Shown here piece after piece: positions 33,454 through 46,311 of a stretch of DNA of 64,000 nt. Origin of the DNA: Smittia aterrima. Taxonomy: Eukaryota; Arthropoda; Insecta; Diptera; Chironomidae. The notes below the pieces were generated by a model. It did no database searches. It saw only the letters and a list, made by a program, of their open reading frames with translations, and had not been told where the DNA came from. The stretch covers positions 2,480,001 through 2,544,000 of the forward strand of contig CP093831.1 of assembly GCA_033063855.1 (NCBI GenBank), written 5' to 3'. Both the position numbers and the translations under genes were made by a program. Each line of letters starts with the position of its first letter. Positions within the stretch are counted from its first letter, which is position 1.

Positions 33454-34654
33454 CTATTCGTCCCCATCACTCGCTGCTTGCCCGTCTGATTGAGCGGATT
33501 CCTCTGAGAGATTCCTCGACGATGGAATGGGAACGGGAATTTGTCTCTGACGAGCGATCGCCAGATGCTGCTGCGTGATTTCCAAATGATGTTTACGCCA
33601 CTTTATTCTTCGATTCTGGAACCACACCTTGACCTGTAAAGATTTATAAATTAATATCTCGAGTAGCTTTTGAAATAGAAGAGTTTTTTCACCTGCGCTT
33701 CTGTTAACTGCAAAGTGTGAGCAAGATAAAGCCTCTCGGGTCCAACCTAAGAATATTTCAATTAATATAATTAACAAACTTTTATTAACTTAACTTACCA
33801 TGTACTGTTGTCTCTCGAATTCAGCTTCGAGTCTCTCCAACTGTTCAGGTGTGAATATTGTTCGAACCCGTTTATTCTTCAAGGATAACGATGATTTGCT
33901 TTTTGTCGCGTAGTGATCTATAAGTCGCAATTTAATTATTCATTTGAGTCATAAACAATTAAAAGCAAAACCAACCCATTCGACTTCGTTCCCTGCTAAA
34001 GGCTTTGTTAAGAAGATTGTTATTGACATGCTGCTGAATATGGTTGCGCATCGTTGGATTCGCTTGTGGATTCATATTCGAAGCATCTACGTTTCGATTG
34101 TAATGGAACTCTGAATTGATTGCGTGCTTATGAAGATGATCTTGATAAGATGAATTCGAGGTGGTGTTATTATCGTAGATGCATTGTTCAATCGGCATTT
34201 GAGGATGCTCTGAGGAAGATTGCTGAGCTGGAGAAAGCATGTAATTGTGTCGATTGTCGCTGTCGAATTTCTGGAATAGCTTGCTATGAGCCGTAAGGTT
34301 AATGAGACTCGGAAATTCCGAATTGTAGTCGTTCACATTCGATCCGACATCGTCCAGCTCACAATTCTGACGCAAATGATTCACAGAATTCTTTTTCAAT
34401 CCCAAAATTGCTGCAATTGTGAAGGATTTGCCAATGCTGTCATTCACAACCTCAAGCGAAGTGTTTGACGCGTCACTGTTCTCGTTGATTTCAATTTTTG
34501 TGTGGTCATCGCTTTGTGATTCTTCAGGATTTCGATTGGGATTCACCAGCGAACTGTTATTATTATTTATCGTCGAGTGCAATTGAAGAAAGTGCGTGAA
34601 AGAGTTCGAATGATATTTCGGCGGCTGATAAATCATTTTATTCGATTGAATCAT
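33454..34654 (-). CDS. Noto: Not/Noto-class homeodomain transcription factor
   Basis: Four exons, 34654-33976, 33917-33799, 33746-33693 and 33633-33454, 343 residues. The homeodomain lies near residues 241-300: R-V-R-T-I-F-T-P-E-Q-L-E-R-L-E, then Q-Q-Y-M-V-G-P-E-R and V-K-V-W-F-Q-N-R-R-I-K-W-R-K-H. This is the pattern of Xenopus Xnot and zebrafish floating head rather than Ems or Vent. The N-terminal half is disordered, rich in N/S/H, and contains S-F-T-I-A-A-I-L-G-L, an Eh1-type motif that in this class recruits Groucho corepressor. The C-terminus is acidic and serine-rich. One 54-bp exon encodes the middle of the homeodomain. In chordates the family specifies notochord; insect members are expressed in the nervous system (family knowledge, not shown here). 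Confidence 0.9.
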
Positions 34655-36144
34655 AGAGATTTGTTCGATTGATCTGCGAAATTGAGCAAATTAAAAATAA
34701 TTTCACTTGATTTGATTGCGAGAGACAGAAGATTTAAACAATTAAGAGAAAATTTCAGCAACTTTTTGCCGAGAAAATTGCAGTGAATTGAAGTACAATC
34801 CAAATGAAGTTGTAATTGGATATTAAATTAAGTAAATATGACAAAGAGAAGCTTCAATACCGTGAAGTTTAATCTGATACATTTCAATTGTCTTTCTCGA
34901 TTGAAATGAATAAAACATTTTGCAATATTGCACAAGAAGTGATTTTGTAAGTTTTCATCTCAAACGACCGGCGGGTCACTAACAACTCACCAAACAGCAT
35001 TCGGAAGTTAAGAAAGTATCCACAATCTTTGTCACATGAGTTTTCACTTCAAATTTAATTTATTTCACTTCAAACTTTTAATCACAAAATATTTTATTGA
35101 AAGAGAAATTACAAAAATATTATTTTTTGCAATTCTTCAGTTTTCACGTCCTTAATCCTTGAATTACTTGATCGAACTAAATCCAATAGAAATATCTGTC
35201 GACAGCAACTTGCACAACGATCCGAACTCAACTGAATGACGGGACAAGTGACGACATAAAAATGCGAAGCTTTACAATGCAATAAACCACAAGTACACAG
35301 CGTTTCAACAAATCTCAAATGGATAAAATCCCATTAACATCATAATCGCTTCGCCTCGTTCGCTCTCTCTCTCTCTCGGTTTTCTCCGGCTCATGCTCAT
35401 CGCCTCGGTTGGAATGACGGCAGGAAAAAGCAACGAGGGTTGATGTGGGGTGGAGAATGTTTTCGCTTACTAAAAATAAACAAAATAATCTTTCGCAAAT
35501 GGGATGAATCCTTTTACAACATAATAAACGATTATGAGGTGGCTGATACTGGAGAGAGAACGTTTCACCCATAAAAATACTTGCAAGCCATGATTTTCTT
35601 TTCCTAGTGTCTGAAGCTGGAAAGGAAGATTTGTTATTACTTTTTGGCTAATTTATTTCCTCGAAATTGAAACAATGAAAAATCCAATAAATTTTCTTTC
35701 TCAAGATTTTCCTTCGCCTTTAAATTTGCATATCGAGCAGGCTATGAAGAAATTAATTGAAAACCCTCAGCAACATCAGACAGCGAACGGAAAAGTTTAA
35801 TGAATTTGATGATTTTCATGGCTCATTAAAAGTGAATTACATAACGTTCCTAATTATCCAATTTGGGGGTATATTTTACAGCTAATTGTCTCAATTTACA
35901 TTATTTAATTTGAGTTTTTCCGACCTCTCCATCTGAGTCTGAGTACCGAGAGAGAAAATCTTTGAGATGGAGAGAAAACAGGAAAATTGAGGCGTGGCTT
36001 AGATTGAAAAATAGCCAATGGGAAACTAGATAGCACGGTGGTAGTCTCCGGTCTACGGCCTACGACACAAGCACGCAGCCCGCGACGGTCGCTACGTCAA
36101 ACTCCGGCCCATTACTCAATCCGTTTATAGAAATTTTCAGATTT
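34655..36144. other. Upstream region of the homeobox gene, no gene seen
   Basis: Mostly AT-rich. A CT-rich simple stretch (CTCTCTCTCTCTC) lies near 35365-35377. A GC-rich, CpG-containing patch lies at about 36030-36110, which stands out from the surrounding composition. No supported exons. Confidence 0.5.
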
Positions 36145-36394
36145 ATGTATGAAGTACGTATGCTGTATGAAGTAGTGGGGGGGAGGGGTTCTGGGCTGCA
36201 AGTTCTGGGCTTGGAAGGAACTGTCCTCGTACGCATTGCTCATCATAACGCGAAATTGTCAATTATTGTAGGACAATTATTGTATTCAAAACGATTGTCC
36301 TTTCTGCCCGTCTTCAACCCAGCCAGAGAATCAGCCAAATGCACAACAGCAAGGAGGTGCACCTCAAGCTGCTGGAGAACTTCAAAATCCTTAA
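36145..36394 (+). CDS. Candidate two-exon micropeptide, 43 residues
   Basis: An ATG with two more codons (36145-36153) is followed by GTACGT. After 118 bp an ATTATTGTAG acceptor opens a frame of 40 codons to TAA (36272-36394). The joined peptide starts M-Y-E-D-N-Y-C-I-Q-N-D-C-P-F-C-P and continues with a Gln/Asn/Pro/Gly-rich tail. Codon use is like genuine coding sequence here, and an AATAAA near 36436 follows. The three closely spaced cysteines could bind metal. I do not recognise the family. The second exon could instead be the terminal exon of a longer gene whose upstream exons I missed. Confidence 0.4.
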
Positions 36395-37062
36395 CAGCTT
36401 TAAAGATCTCACAATCGGTAATTTAATTGTTTGTTAAATAAAATTATTTGATTCATTTGGATTTCACGAAAAATTTCACGAAAAACTTCGTTAATTTCAA
36501 AAAGAAATCGCGCGATTTTTGCAAACTCGAAGTTTCAAGCAAATATCAGCCTTAACTTACATGAAATAAAGGTCGATATTCGCATACACATTTTCTCTTA
36601 TTGAAATTATGTTTCAAAACAACTCCAAGTTGACGCAGTCAAGAAAGAAGAAAAATAATATTTTCAGTCGATTTGCTTTTGCCATCAAAAAATTAATTTT
36701 TCTAAAATAATTTACAATGTGCTAAGTGAAATTGTTCTCGCCATGGGATTGCGGTGATCGGGACATTTTAAGCCTCGGGAGCTAACTCAAAACAAGTGAG
36801 CAAGCTGCTAAAATATAGTTTTAGGAAAAGTTTAGTTTATCTCGATATCTCGTCAATTATTCGAGATTTTCTAGCGATTGTCTCATCGCCTTTCATCCGC
36901 TCATCAATTATCACCACTCGACGAAAGTTTTCTCGCGAATTAATTACTTCTTTTCTATGATCTACTTTTTGCAGAGAAAAAAAAATCCAACAACAAAGAT
37001 TTGTCATTGAGGAAAAAAGAAAAAGTAAAAAAAAATTGTTACACAAACCAACAACAAGCATA
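36395..37062 (+). other. Tankyrase upstream region
   Basis: AT-rich spacer, including an AATAAA near 36436, and the tankyrase promoter and 5' UTR. An A-rich stretch lies directly before the start codon. No other gene seen. Confidence 0.5.
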
Positions 37063-40000
37063 ATGTCTTCGAGCGACTTACGCGAGCTGTTTGAGGCGTG
37101 CAAGACAGGCGACTTGGTGAAGGTAAAAAAGCTCTTGACTCCGCAGAACGTAAACGAGATCGGTGAGTCATAAAATGACAAAAGAAAAGACCAAGGACGT
37201 CTTCATTGCCGAATATTTCTCAACAGACACGGCTGGTCGACGATCCACAGCTTTGCACTTTGCTAGTGGCTATGGAAGGAAAGACGTCGTCGAACATCTT
37301 TTAGCGAACGGGGCGAACATCGCAGCGAAGGACGACGGAGGATTGAACCCATTGCACAAGTAAGTGAATGCAGTTTAAAGAAATTTCTTTACTCATGTTC
37401 ATGACAAATATTTTACTTCTAGCGCTTGCTCTTTCGGTCATTCGGAAGTTGTTTCGATTCTTCTGGAAGCCGGAGCCAATCCAAACGCTACTGACAATTG
37501 GAATTACACTCCACTCCATGAAGCAGTCAGCAAAGGAAAGATTGATGTTTGTCTCGCTTTACTTCAACACGGTGCCAACGCTGAACTGCGAAACTCAGAG
37601 AACAAGACTCCGCTAGATTTAGCAGATGCCAACACAAAACCGATTTTAACTGGAGAATATAGAAAAGATGAGTTGCTTGAGGCTTCGAGATTGGGTGACG
37701 AACAAAGATTGGTAGAACTTCTTAATCCTTTGAATGTCAACTGTCATGCAAGCGACGGAAGACGATCAACGCCTTTGCATTTAGCTTCTGGCTACAACAG
37801 AATTCGAGTTGTTCAAATTCTTCTTCAGCACGGAGCGGATGTGCATGCAAAAGACAAAGGTGGACTCGTCCCACTTCACAATTCAAGCTCTTATGGTCAT
37901 CTCGAAGTTTCGCAGCTTTTAATTAAAGCAGGAGCAAATGTCAATGCTTCAGGTGAGTTCATCAAACTTTCAAAATGTTTTTTTATTAAAATGTCATCAT
38001 CGTTTTTTGTAGATTTGTGGTCGTTCACACCTCTTCACGAAGCAGCATCTAAGTCTCGAGTTGAAGTTTGTAGCCTTCTGATTTCCGAAGGTGCTGACAT
38101 TAACTTCCTCAACTGCCACAACAAGTCACCGCTCGATTCAGCCCCAAGGGATCTTCAAGAGAGAATGACATGTAAGATTAGATCACTCAGTTCCTCAAGA
38201 TATTGACTCAACAATAACGTTTCGATTTCAGATGAATACAAAGGAATTTCCTTGATTGATTCATGTCGACAATGTGATATCGTTCGGATGAAAAAGTTTC
38301 TGACATCATCATCAGTAAATTTTGCTCATCCATTCACGGGTGATACTGCGCTTCATGTTGTTGCCGGCTCTGTCTTCTCGAAACGTAAACAAGTTCTCGA
38401 GATTCTGATAAGAAAAGGTTCACAACTTAACGTCAAAAACAAAGATTTTCTTACACCACTTCACGTCGCAACGGAGAACTCTTATTACGATATCATGGAT
38501 TGTCTCCTAAGAAACGGAGCGAACGTTAATGCTGTTGATGGATTAGGTCAGACTTGTCTCCATCGAGCAGCAAGAGAAGACGACGTTCAAGCGGTTCGAT
38601 TACTTTTATCACATTCCATTGATCCGACTCAGGTGTCTTTGCAAGGTTACACAGCGGCACAAGTTGCGAAGGAGAATGTTCTAAAGATTTTAAAGGACCC
38701 ACCGTCCGATGCAGTCGACTTGGAGATGCAGTTGTTGGAAGCTTCGAAGACTGGAGATTTGTCGGCTGTGAAACGGATAATCACTTCAAATCCGAGAATT
38801 GTTAATTGTCGTGACATCGACGGACGACACTCAACGCCATTGCATTTCGCATCAGGATACAATCGAATTCCTGTCGTTGAATTTTTATTAGAAAATGGTG
38901 CTGACGTTCACGCATCTGACAAGGGAGGACTCGTTCCACTTCATAATTCAAGTTCTTATGGTCATCTTGAAGTTTCGCAGTTACTAATCAAATCTGGTGC
39001 AAATGTCAATGCTTCGGGTAAGTTCTTCAAAAGTTTTCGCTAAATTTCTTTTCTAACTTTTTATTTTCTTCAGATCTCTGGAAGTTTTCTCCTTTGCATG
39101 AAGCAGCAGCTAAAGGCAAGCAAGAGATTGTAAAGTTGTTGCTTAAAAACGGAGCAAACCCAAGTTTAAAGAATCGTGATGGTGCGTCGCCAATTGACTT
39201 AGTGAGAGATCCAGAAGTTGCTGATTTACTTCGTGGAAACTCAGCGCTTTTGGATGCTGCGAAAAAAGGAAATCTTGCAAGAGTTCAACGTTTACTAACG
39301 ACAGATAACATAAATTGCAGAGATTCGCAAGGCAGAAACTCAACTCCGCTTCATCTTGCTGCTGGTTACAATAACTACGAAGTGGCTGAGTATCTTCTTG
39401 AGCAAGGAGCTGACGTGAATGCTCAAGACAAAGGAGGATTGATTGCACTGCACAACGCAAGTTCCTATGGACATTTAGAGATTGCTGCGCTGTTAATCAA
39501 GTACAACACGCAAGTCAACGCAGTCGATAAATGGATGTACACGCCGTTGCATGAAGCAGCTCAGAAAAGTCGAACGCAACTTTGCTCCCTTCTCTTGGCT
39601 CACGGTGCTGATCCATTCATGAAGAATCAAGAAGGTCAAACCTGTTTCGATTTGGCGACAGCTGAAGATGTTAAATCGCTTCTCCAAGATGCAATGTTTG
39701 CACGACAACCTCTCAATCTATCGACATCACCTTACGTTCCCGTCCCAGCATCAGCAACTGTTGAAACTGTAACACTTCCTTCAGGAAACACAGTCGACTT
39801 ACAGATTACCATGCCTTGCTTGAGTGCCAGATCATGTTTGAGTCCCATCCAAGGAGCAGAGTCGAATGCTGAAGGCTCAGAAGATGATAAGAATGCACAA
39901 ATGGATTACTCTGATGTTTCGAGCTTCCTAACAAAACTAAAGCTTGACCATCTCAATGAACTTTTCGAGCGTGAACAAATCACTTTAGAGATATTAGCTG

Positions 40001-40848
40001 AGATGGGTCACGATGATTTGAAACAAGTTGGAGTAACTGCTTACGGTTATCGTCATAAGATCCTCAAAGGAATTCAGACAATGCGAGCAACAAGAGGATT
40101 CGAATTTAATTCAAATCCAGGAACGCTCCTAATCGACTTACTCCCGAACGACAAAGAATATTTGATGGTCGAAGATGAGATGCAATCGACGATACGGCAG
40201 CATCAACGTGATAATGGAAACATGGGCGGAGTATTTAATCGCTACGACATTGTAAGAATCCAAAAGATTCAGAATAGAAAGCTTTGGGATAGATACGTTC
40301 ATCGACGTCATGAGATTGCTGATGAGAATAGCGCACAGTTCAATGAGAAGATGCTTTTCCATGGAAGTCCATTCATCAATGCAATTATTCAAAAAGGATT
40401 CGATGAACGACATGCGGTAAGAAAGAATTTTTCTTAATTTTAAAATATTTTCTAATTTCAATTTAAATCTTCTTAGTACATCGGAGGAATGTTTGGAGCT
40501 GGCATTTATTTCGCTGAACATTCATCAAAGTCAAATCAATACGTTTACGGAATCGGTGGCAGCGGATGTCACGTTCATCAAGACAAAAGTTGTTATCAAT
40601 GTCATCGATCGCTGTTGCTTTGTCGCGTCGCTCTTGGAAAGAGTTTTCTTCAATTCTCGGCTCTTAAAATTTCTCATTCGCCTCCAGGTCATCATTCAGT
40701 CATTGGACGACCTTCGGTTGGGGGTTTGCATTTTCCTGAATATGTGATCTATCGTGGTGAGCAAGCTTATCCAGAATATCTCGTCACTTATCAGATCGCA
40801 TATGATAAAAGCATCGAAGAAGAAGTCGACGCTGACCTCAAAAGCTGA
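37063..40848 (+). CDS. Tnks: Tankyrase, poly-ADP-ribose polymerase with ankyrin repeats and SAM domain
   Basis: Seven exons: 37063-37162, 37227-37359, 37423-37952, 38013-38171, 38232-39017, 39074-40416, 40477-40848, 1140 residues, in phase. The protein starts directly with ankyrin clusters; there is no His-Pro-Ser N-terminal domain, as in other insects. The five ankyrin repeat clusters carry the typical R-R-S-T-P-L-H-L-A-S-G-Y-N-R and K-D-K-G-G-L-V-P-L-H-N-S-S-S-Y-G-H motifs that bind RxxxxG peptides such as those of Axin. A SAM domain follows (D-Y-S-D-V-S-S-F-L-T-K-L-K-L), then the PARP catalytic domain with L-F-H-G-S, G-M-F-G-A-G-I-Y-F-A and a CHCC zinc site (C-H-V-H...C-Y-Q-C-H). The catalytic Glu lies in the last exon (P-E-Y-L-V-T-Y-Q). 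It regulates Wnt signalling via Axin and proteasome activity. AATAAA at 41008-41013. Confidence 0.97.
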
Positions 40849-41171
40849 AATCGATCAGTAACAAGCTGTGATTGGATGTTCAGTGCAATTCGATCTTCAA
40901 TCGTAAGCACATTCAAGCAACACACATGCCAAGACGCATTTTCACACGACTGAAGACATTTTGCTTTTCCGTAATCACAATTTTCTCCAGAAGACTTTAC
41001 AAGTTTCAATAAAAAGTTTTTATTAAGATTTACATTTAGAAAAGTTTTTTTATTGACAGCTCTTGATCATTTACAAAAAGTTTTTTGTTTCTTACAGGAA
41101 GTTATGAAAAAATTGAGAATGATTCAAAAGGATTTGGCAGCTTAATGTTAATTACAATCGAGGGAAATTGA
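40849..41171. other. Convergent 3' ends of tankyrase and Dicer-2
   Basis: A 323-bp spacer with AATAAA for tankyrase (41008-41013) and minus-strand AATAAA candidates for Dicer-2 near 41017-41052. The likely cleavage sites lie within tens of bases, so the two 3' UTRs may overlap. Confidence 0.5.
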
Positions 41172-44100
41172 TTAATGCTCAATTAAGGCCTTCAAAGCAA
41201 GTTTCGCTGCACATTTCTTAGCAAGATCTCGGTTTCTTCCAACGCCGAAGACGAGTTTCTTCTCTCCTTTGCACCTGAACTCGAGGGGAACTCCAATCAT
41301 TCCGTCATCCAAAATTTCCTTTTTGTAAAACTTTGGTTCGGCTTTTCCTTTCTCGAATTCAAAGAGTTTACGAACAATTTGCAAAGGAACATCAATCATG
41401 AAAAGTTGAATCTCATTCTTGAGAAGACCGTAGATTACTTCCCAAGTCTTATTCAAATTCAATCCGGAATCGAGGAAAACTGCTCCGATAATCGACTCAA
41501 AGATATCACCGATGGCTTTCGGAATATCAACAGATTCCGCGGATGTCATGTCGTCTTCTGTTTCCAGCATGATAATCTGATCTAATATGACTTGATGTTC
41601 GTTGCTTGTTTGATAGTCAACAAACTTCTTAATCGCTTCCGATAGCAAAACGCTTTCTAGTTGTAAGAACTTGTGGATCTTGTTACGAACAACGATGCAA
41701 GCTAACGTCACATTGTTAACTAAGGCCGATCGCAAATCAGTTAATTTTCCAGGATCCATCGTTGGGCACTGCTCGATGATGTAAGAAGTTATCAAAAAGT
41801 CGAGGACGGCATCGCCAAGGAATTCCAGTTGCTCGTAGCTTCCCAATGCTTTAATTGGATGCGAAGCGTGAGTGAGAGCTTGTGTCAGATAAGTGATGTC
41901 ATTAAACTTGTAGCCGATAATTTTCTCCAAGGCTCCGCTGTTTGAAAGTCTTGCGCTACGATCGGTTGTTGCGTCTTTGAATGCAACTCTTGGTGGAATC
42001 GATTCAACGAGAAGGTTCTTCGTGATATCGCTTTGCGGAAGAATCTTCAACTTGCAGCACAATCTAAGCCCAGCAGAGATGCCAGCAGACTGCACAACAA
42101 CTCCAATAAGAGCTTCGACGGCATCAGCAATGACCTTGTCACCGACATAATGCTGTCCAAGATAAGTCAACAAACTTTTCTCAACTCGATCGTCGTGATC
42201 ATCAGGATCTGACTCGATTGCGAATCCATTTTGTTTTCTCAGAGATTCAATCACACTCTGATCAATTTCTCCGGTAATGATCTCGTTTTGATTAAGTTGT
42301 TCAATGTTGTAGAGTTTCGTCAATAACGTTTTATCGTTTTCCAAAACTTGGTGAAGAGTTTTAGGGATTCGAGTTGATTGTGCGAGTGTCTCTTTTGCAG
42401 TAAATAATGATGTCTTGAGCATTCCTGATAATCCCATCTGATCGCCGATATAGAACAAATTGCGATTTCCAACGATTTGTCCCTTCAATGATGTCAAGAA
42501 GCCTTCGTTGTATTCTTCGTGACGTTTGTAGAGGAATAGAGAGGCAATAAACTTCAAGAAAGCATCTCCAAGGACTTCATATCGCTCCATATCAAAGACA
42601 TCGCCTGAGGAAATAAAAAATATTTAAGATTTTGATGGAAATAAAATTTCTTTTTTACTTGCCTGCATTAGAAGTTGTAAGAACTTTAATCAAATCTTTC
42701 TGTTGAATTCGAATGCGATCATCGTTCGATTGAAGAATTTGAATATCACTTCGATCGTCTACATCCATCAAGAAGCGATCGACGTTCGATGGTGATCCGT
42801 TAAGCTCAAGAAGACGGCTCATACTTTCTGGTGAGACTTTGTGTCTTTCCATTTGTAGGAAGCTCAGATAATAATCAATGTCGACTTCAGTCAATGTCAA
42901 CCAATTACGATCAATATCGATTGGGAGCTTAGAGTTTTTCCATAACAAGAGAGCTCGAGTGTGTGGCACTTCGCCAGTCTCATGTTGTGCGTCTTTTAAC
43001 ATTTGCAATTGTCTCAAAAGTTCTTCCTTATTCGGGAATCTTCCGAGAGTTTCGTTTTCGTCTCTTTCTTGTTTTAAATGTTGCTTTCGTGAGTCGTAAC
43101 TGCCGTAATCAACATCTAACTTGTACACTTGATCAATATCAAGTCCTGTGTCGATCTTTTCGTCGTACAGCCAATTTCGGATTTCTTCAGCGAACAAGAG
43201 ATAATGAATACGATGGCAAACCGATGGAAGCATCATTGCTTTTAACCAGTAATCAGCTGGAAATTTGTAGTTGTGACAAACTTCTGGAATCAGCAATTCG
43301 CTCTGCATATCTCGTTGTTGTTCTTGTCTTCGTTGACGACCTCCTTCGCCAGGGAAGAACAAATTCAGATTCATGCTGATTCCCTTAACTTCAATCATTG
43401 GCTGATCAGTCTTACAAATATTTTGATCAAACTTTGTTTCGATGTATTCTTTAAAGCTGCTATAATCGTGGCTTGGAAAAGGCGAGAGAGGCGTCAAATC
43501 GTCGCGCACATCGAGAACGACGTAGTTTGCAGCGACTTCTCGGTAAACTGGATTAATTACTTTGCGATAATATTCGTCGAAAGTAAATTCCGTTGAGTTC
43601 TTTTCGTCGTACGTCAAAAGCTTTGGGTGCTTAACATCTGGGAATTCATTGGCCATGCTCCAATCAATCTCAGCTTCGTTAAGAGGCACGATCAGGTATG
43701 AACTTCTATCTAGAACGAAATAGCTCTGCCAAGTCTGAAGAACATCACGAAAGACTGCGACATGGAAATTTTGAAGAACGTTTAGGTCTGCGTCGCTTTT
43801 AATCGTGACACCAATCGGAATGTCACTGATTTCCACTTCAACCGCGCCGTAACTTGGGAAGAATGGCATTTTGCACAATTTCGGGATCCTCTTCGATGTG
43901 AGAATTCCAAATCCTTTCTCGTTATCAATCAACTCTTTGAAGACTTCCATGCCAAAATTATTATTTCCCTCAAACTTCGTGGTGACCATGATGCGATAGA
44001 GAAACGAAACATCGCCAACTTTCGGAGCTGAATCGACCAAAGACTTTGGAATATTTGTCTTATGGTAGCGTCGATTTTTACGTGTTCCAGCCATTCCTTT

Positions 44101-46311
44101 CTTATCGTTCGAATAATTGTCCCAATGACTGAAGTATTCGTCATTGTGAAGTTCAAGTTTCTGTTCGTCTTTGTAAGGAATTAGATTGTCAGTGAGCTCT
44201 CCGTGTTCATAAAGTCTAATGCAAGCTTTAAATGCAGCGTGTTGCTTTGCAAGTCTAACATTCGTCTGCTTATCGCCAATAATCTCTTCTTTAATGGCAG
44301 ACTGGGATGGAAGTCGAATCGCAGCTTGGATTGTTCCATCGTCGTTATCGATACGACGCCAGAAGACGTTCATGTCAGTGAAACGATCGGCTGGGAGCTT
44401 TTGAGAATAACAGCTCAGCAAACTAATGCTGTTCGAACTAGATAATACGCTCTTGGAAATTGGAGTGATGAATGGATCCCAAATATCTTCTTGTTCTCTT
44501 CGAATGTCTTCTTCTGTGGGAGCTTCGCGATCAATTGTCTTCATGACCAACTCATGTTTAAGGGTCTTATCAACTTCACGATAGTTTCTAACTGCATTGT
44601 TGAACTTATTAACGTCATTTGTTTCGAGTAGAACGATGTAGTTGCTCTCATCAACACGAGCACGACCACGAGCTTGTACGTAGCTTCGATAAGTCGTCGG
44701 ATACTTGTACATGACAATAAGATTGCACATTTGTAAGTCGATACCTTCTTCTAAGACACTCGTTGAAACAATGCAGTTGGTCTCCTTGTTTCTGAACTTC
44801 TCGAGAGTGATGCTGTTGTAGCTGTTGCTGAGAATCACCTCAACTGCTTCAGGCAAATTAGAATTGACTCCAACCATGAAATCAGGAATGATTGGGAAGT
44901 CGTCGTTGTGCTTTGCGTATTCCTTAAGGGCGTGATAGAGAGCTTTAGCTGTCGACCGCATTTGTACAAAAATAATGCATTGAAGATCTTTCTCACGATT
45001 TGGATCATTGAAGGATCTCTTAAGAAGCGAAATTAGTTGACGAAACTTGTGCGAAGAGTTCTTAAGAATGAGTGAGGGATCATCACGGCTTAGTCCTAGT
45101 TGATGCTCCATCAAGTTGATGCAACGTTCAACGACAGTAATGGAGCTTTTAACGACCTCCTTGTAGGCGTGTGAATCGCATGATTTCTTTTTGATTTCCA
45201 ACTGAATAAGAGAATTCAGCAAACTGAGGTAGCCTCCGTATGCGCCTATTTCAATGGACTGATCATTGAAGTCTTTGAAGAGTGAAATCAATTCTTTTGT
45301 CTTATTCGATGCTGAAGAGCGAAGAGTTCTAGGATTGATATTTTGTTTCTGGTCGAATGAAATTGTTCTTAGCTTTTCTGTATAAGCTGACAAGATGTTG
45401 TTGATGTTCGAAACGCAAGGATGTAGAGCATCACTTCCGTAACGAATAAAACTTTCCACAGCCTTCGTGGAATGGAGTAGGACGTTCTTATGATCATTGA
45501 TGTTATTAACTGTGGCGATTGTGCTTTGATAAGTCGCTTCAAGTGCTCTCAGTTCTTCACTGACGAGATGAGGCTTGATGCTACTGTCATTTCCAATCAA
45601 CATGCCGCTGAGGCCAATGATACGAGTGCTGTTGCCTGTCGCGTACTTGAATTTCTTCATTAAATCTTTGAATGGATGACCAAGCCGGCCATGATGACAT
45701 TCATCAAAGACAATCACATTGATTTGCATAATCGATAGGAATGAGTGATCAATTGCATCGACGATAACTTGTGCAGTAGCGACTAATATTTCGTTTTCGT
45801 CTAATACACTCGCCCACTTCTCTTCATTCCAATAATCGACTTCTTGCTCGCCGGTGAGAACGGCAACGTTGAAAGGGACCATTTCTTCTATAGCTTCAGC
45901 TTGTTGCTTGGCCAAGCAAACTGTGTTGACCAAGAAAACTGATCTTTTTCCTCCATCAGAATATTTTCTGTGAAATAAGATTTTATCAAAGTTGGCTTTG
46001 GAAACGGAATTTTGATTATCATGCAAAGAATGAGTCAAAGTTTTTGCAGCTGGGGATAAGCAAACAGTCTCTCTAATCACGAAAATTACCTTTCTAATTG
46101 ATGAGAAAACTCTTTGATCACTTGGATCGCGATATAACTTTTTCCAGCGCCCGTAGGAAGAAACACGATCGAGTTCTTCTTGATGCATACGTCAATGAGC
46201 GCTTGCTGATAAGGTCGGGCGACAAGTTCCTTTATCTGAGAAGAATAAAACAAATTAATTATTTAATTTAACTTCTTATTCCTTTAAACTTACTTCTCGT
46301 CTTTCGGTCAT
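41172..46311 (-). CDS. Dcr-2: Dicer-2, dsRNA-processing RNase III
   Basis: Four exons: 46311-46294, 46235-46090, 45967-42663, 42604-41172, 1633 residues. The helicase is intact: Walker A G35-A-G-K-S39, DECHH at 143-147, and Q-A-R-G-R-A-R-V-D-E in the C-terminal helicase lobe. An intact helicase and DECHH identify the Dicer-2 rather than the Dicer-1 lineage of flies. A dsRNA-binding fold and PAZ region follow. RNase IIIa has D-M-E-R-Y-E-V-L-G-D-A-F-L-K-F and D-A-V-E-A-L-I-G; RNase IIIb has Y-E-Q-L-E-F-L-G-D-A-V-L-D-F and D-I-F-E-S-I-I-G-A, so all acidic metal-binding residues are present. A C-terminal dsRBD ends the protein. The enzyme cuts long dsRNA into 21-nt siRNAs for antiviral and endogenous RNAi. 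The last intron has a GC donor (GCAG|GCAAGT); with a GT donor the frame would break. The first coding exon is only 18 nt. Confidence 0.97.

Noticed and set aside
36145..36426. Unspliced 93-codon plus-strand frame
   Set aside because: The unspliced reading gives a Gly/Arg/Ser-rich nonsense sequence; the spliced frame with the cysteine motif is more coding-like.
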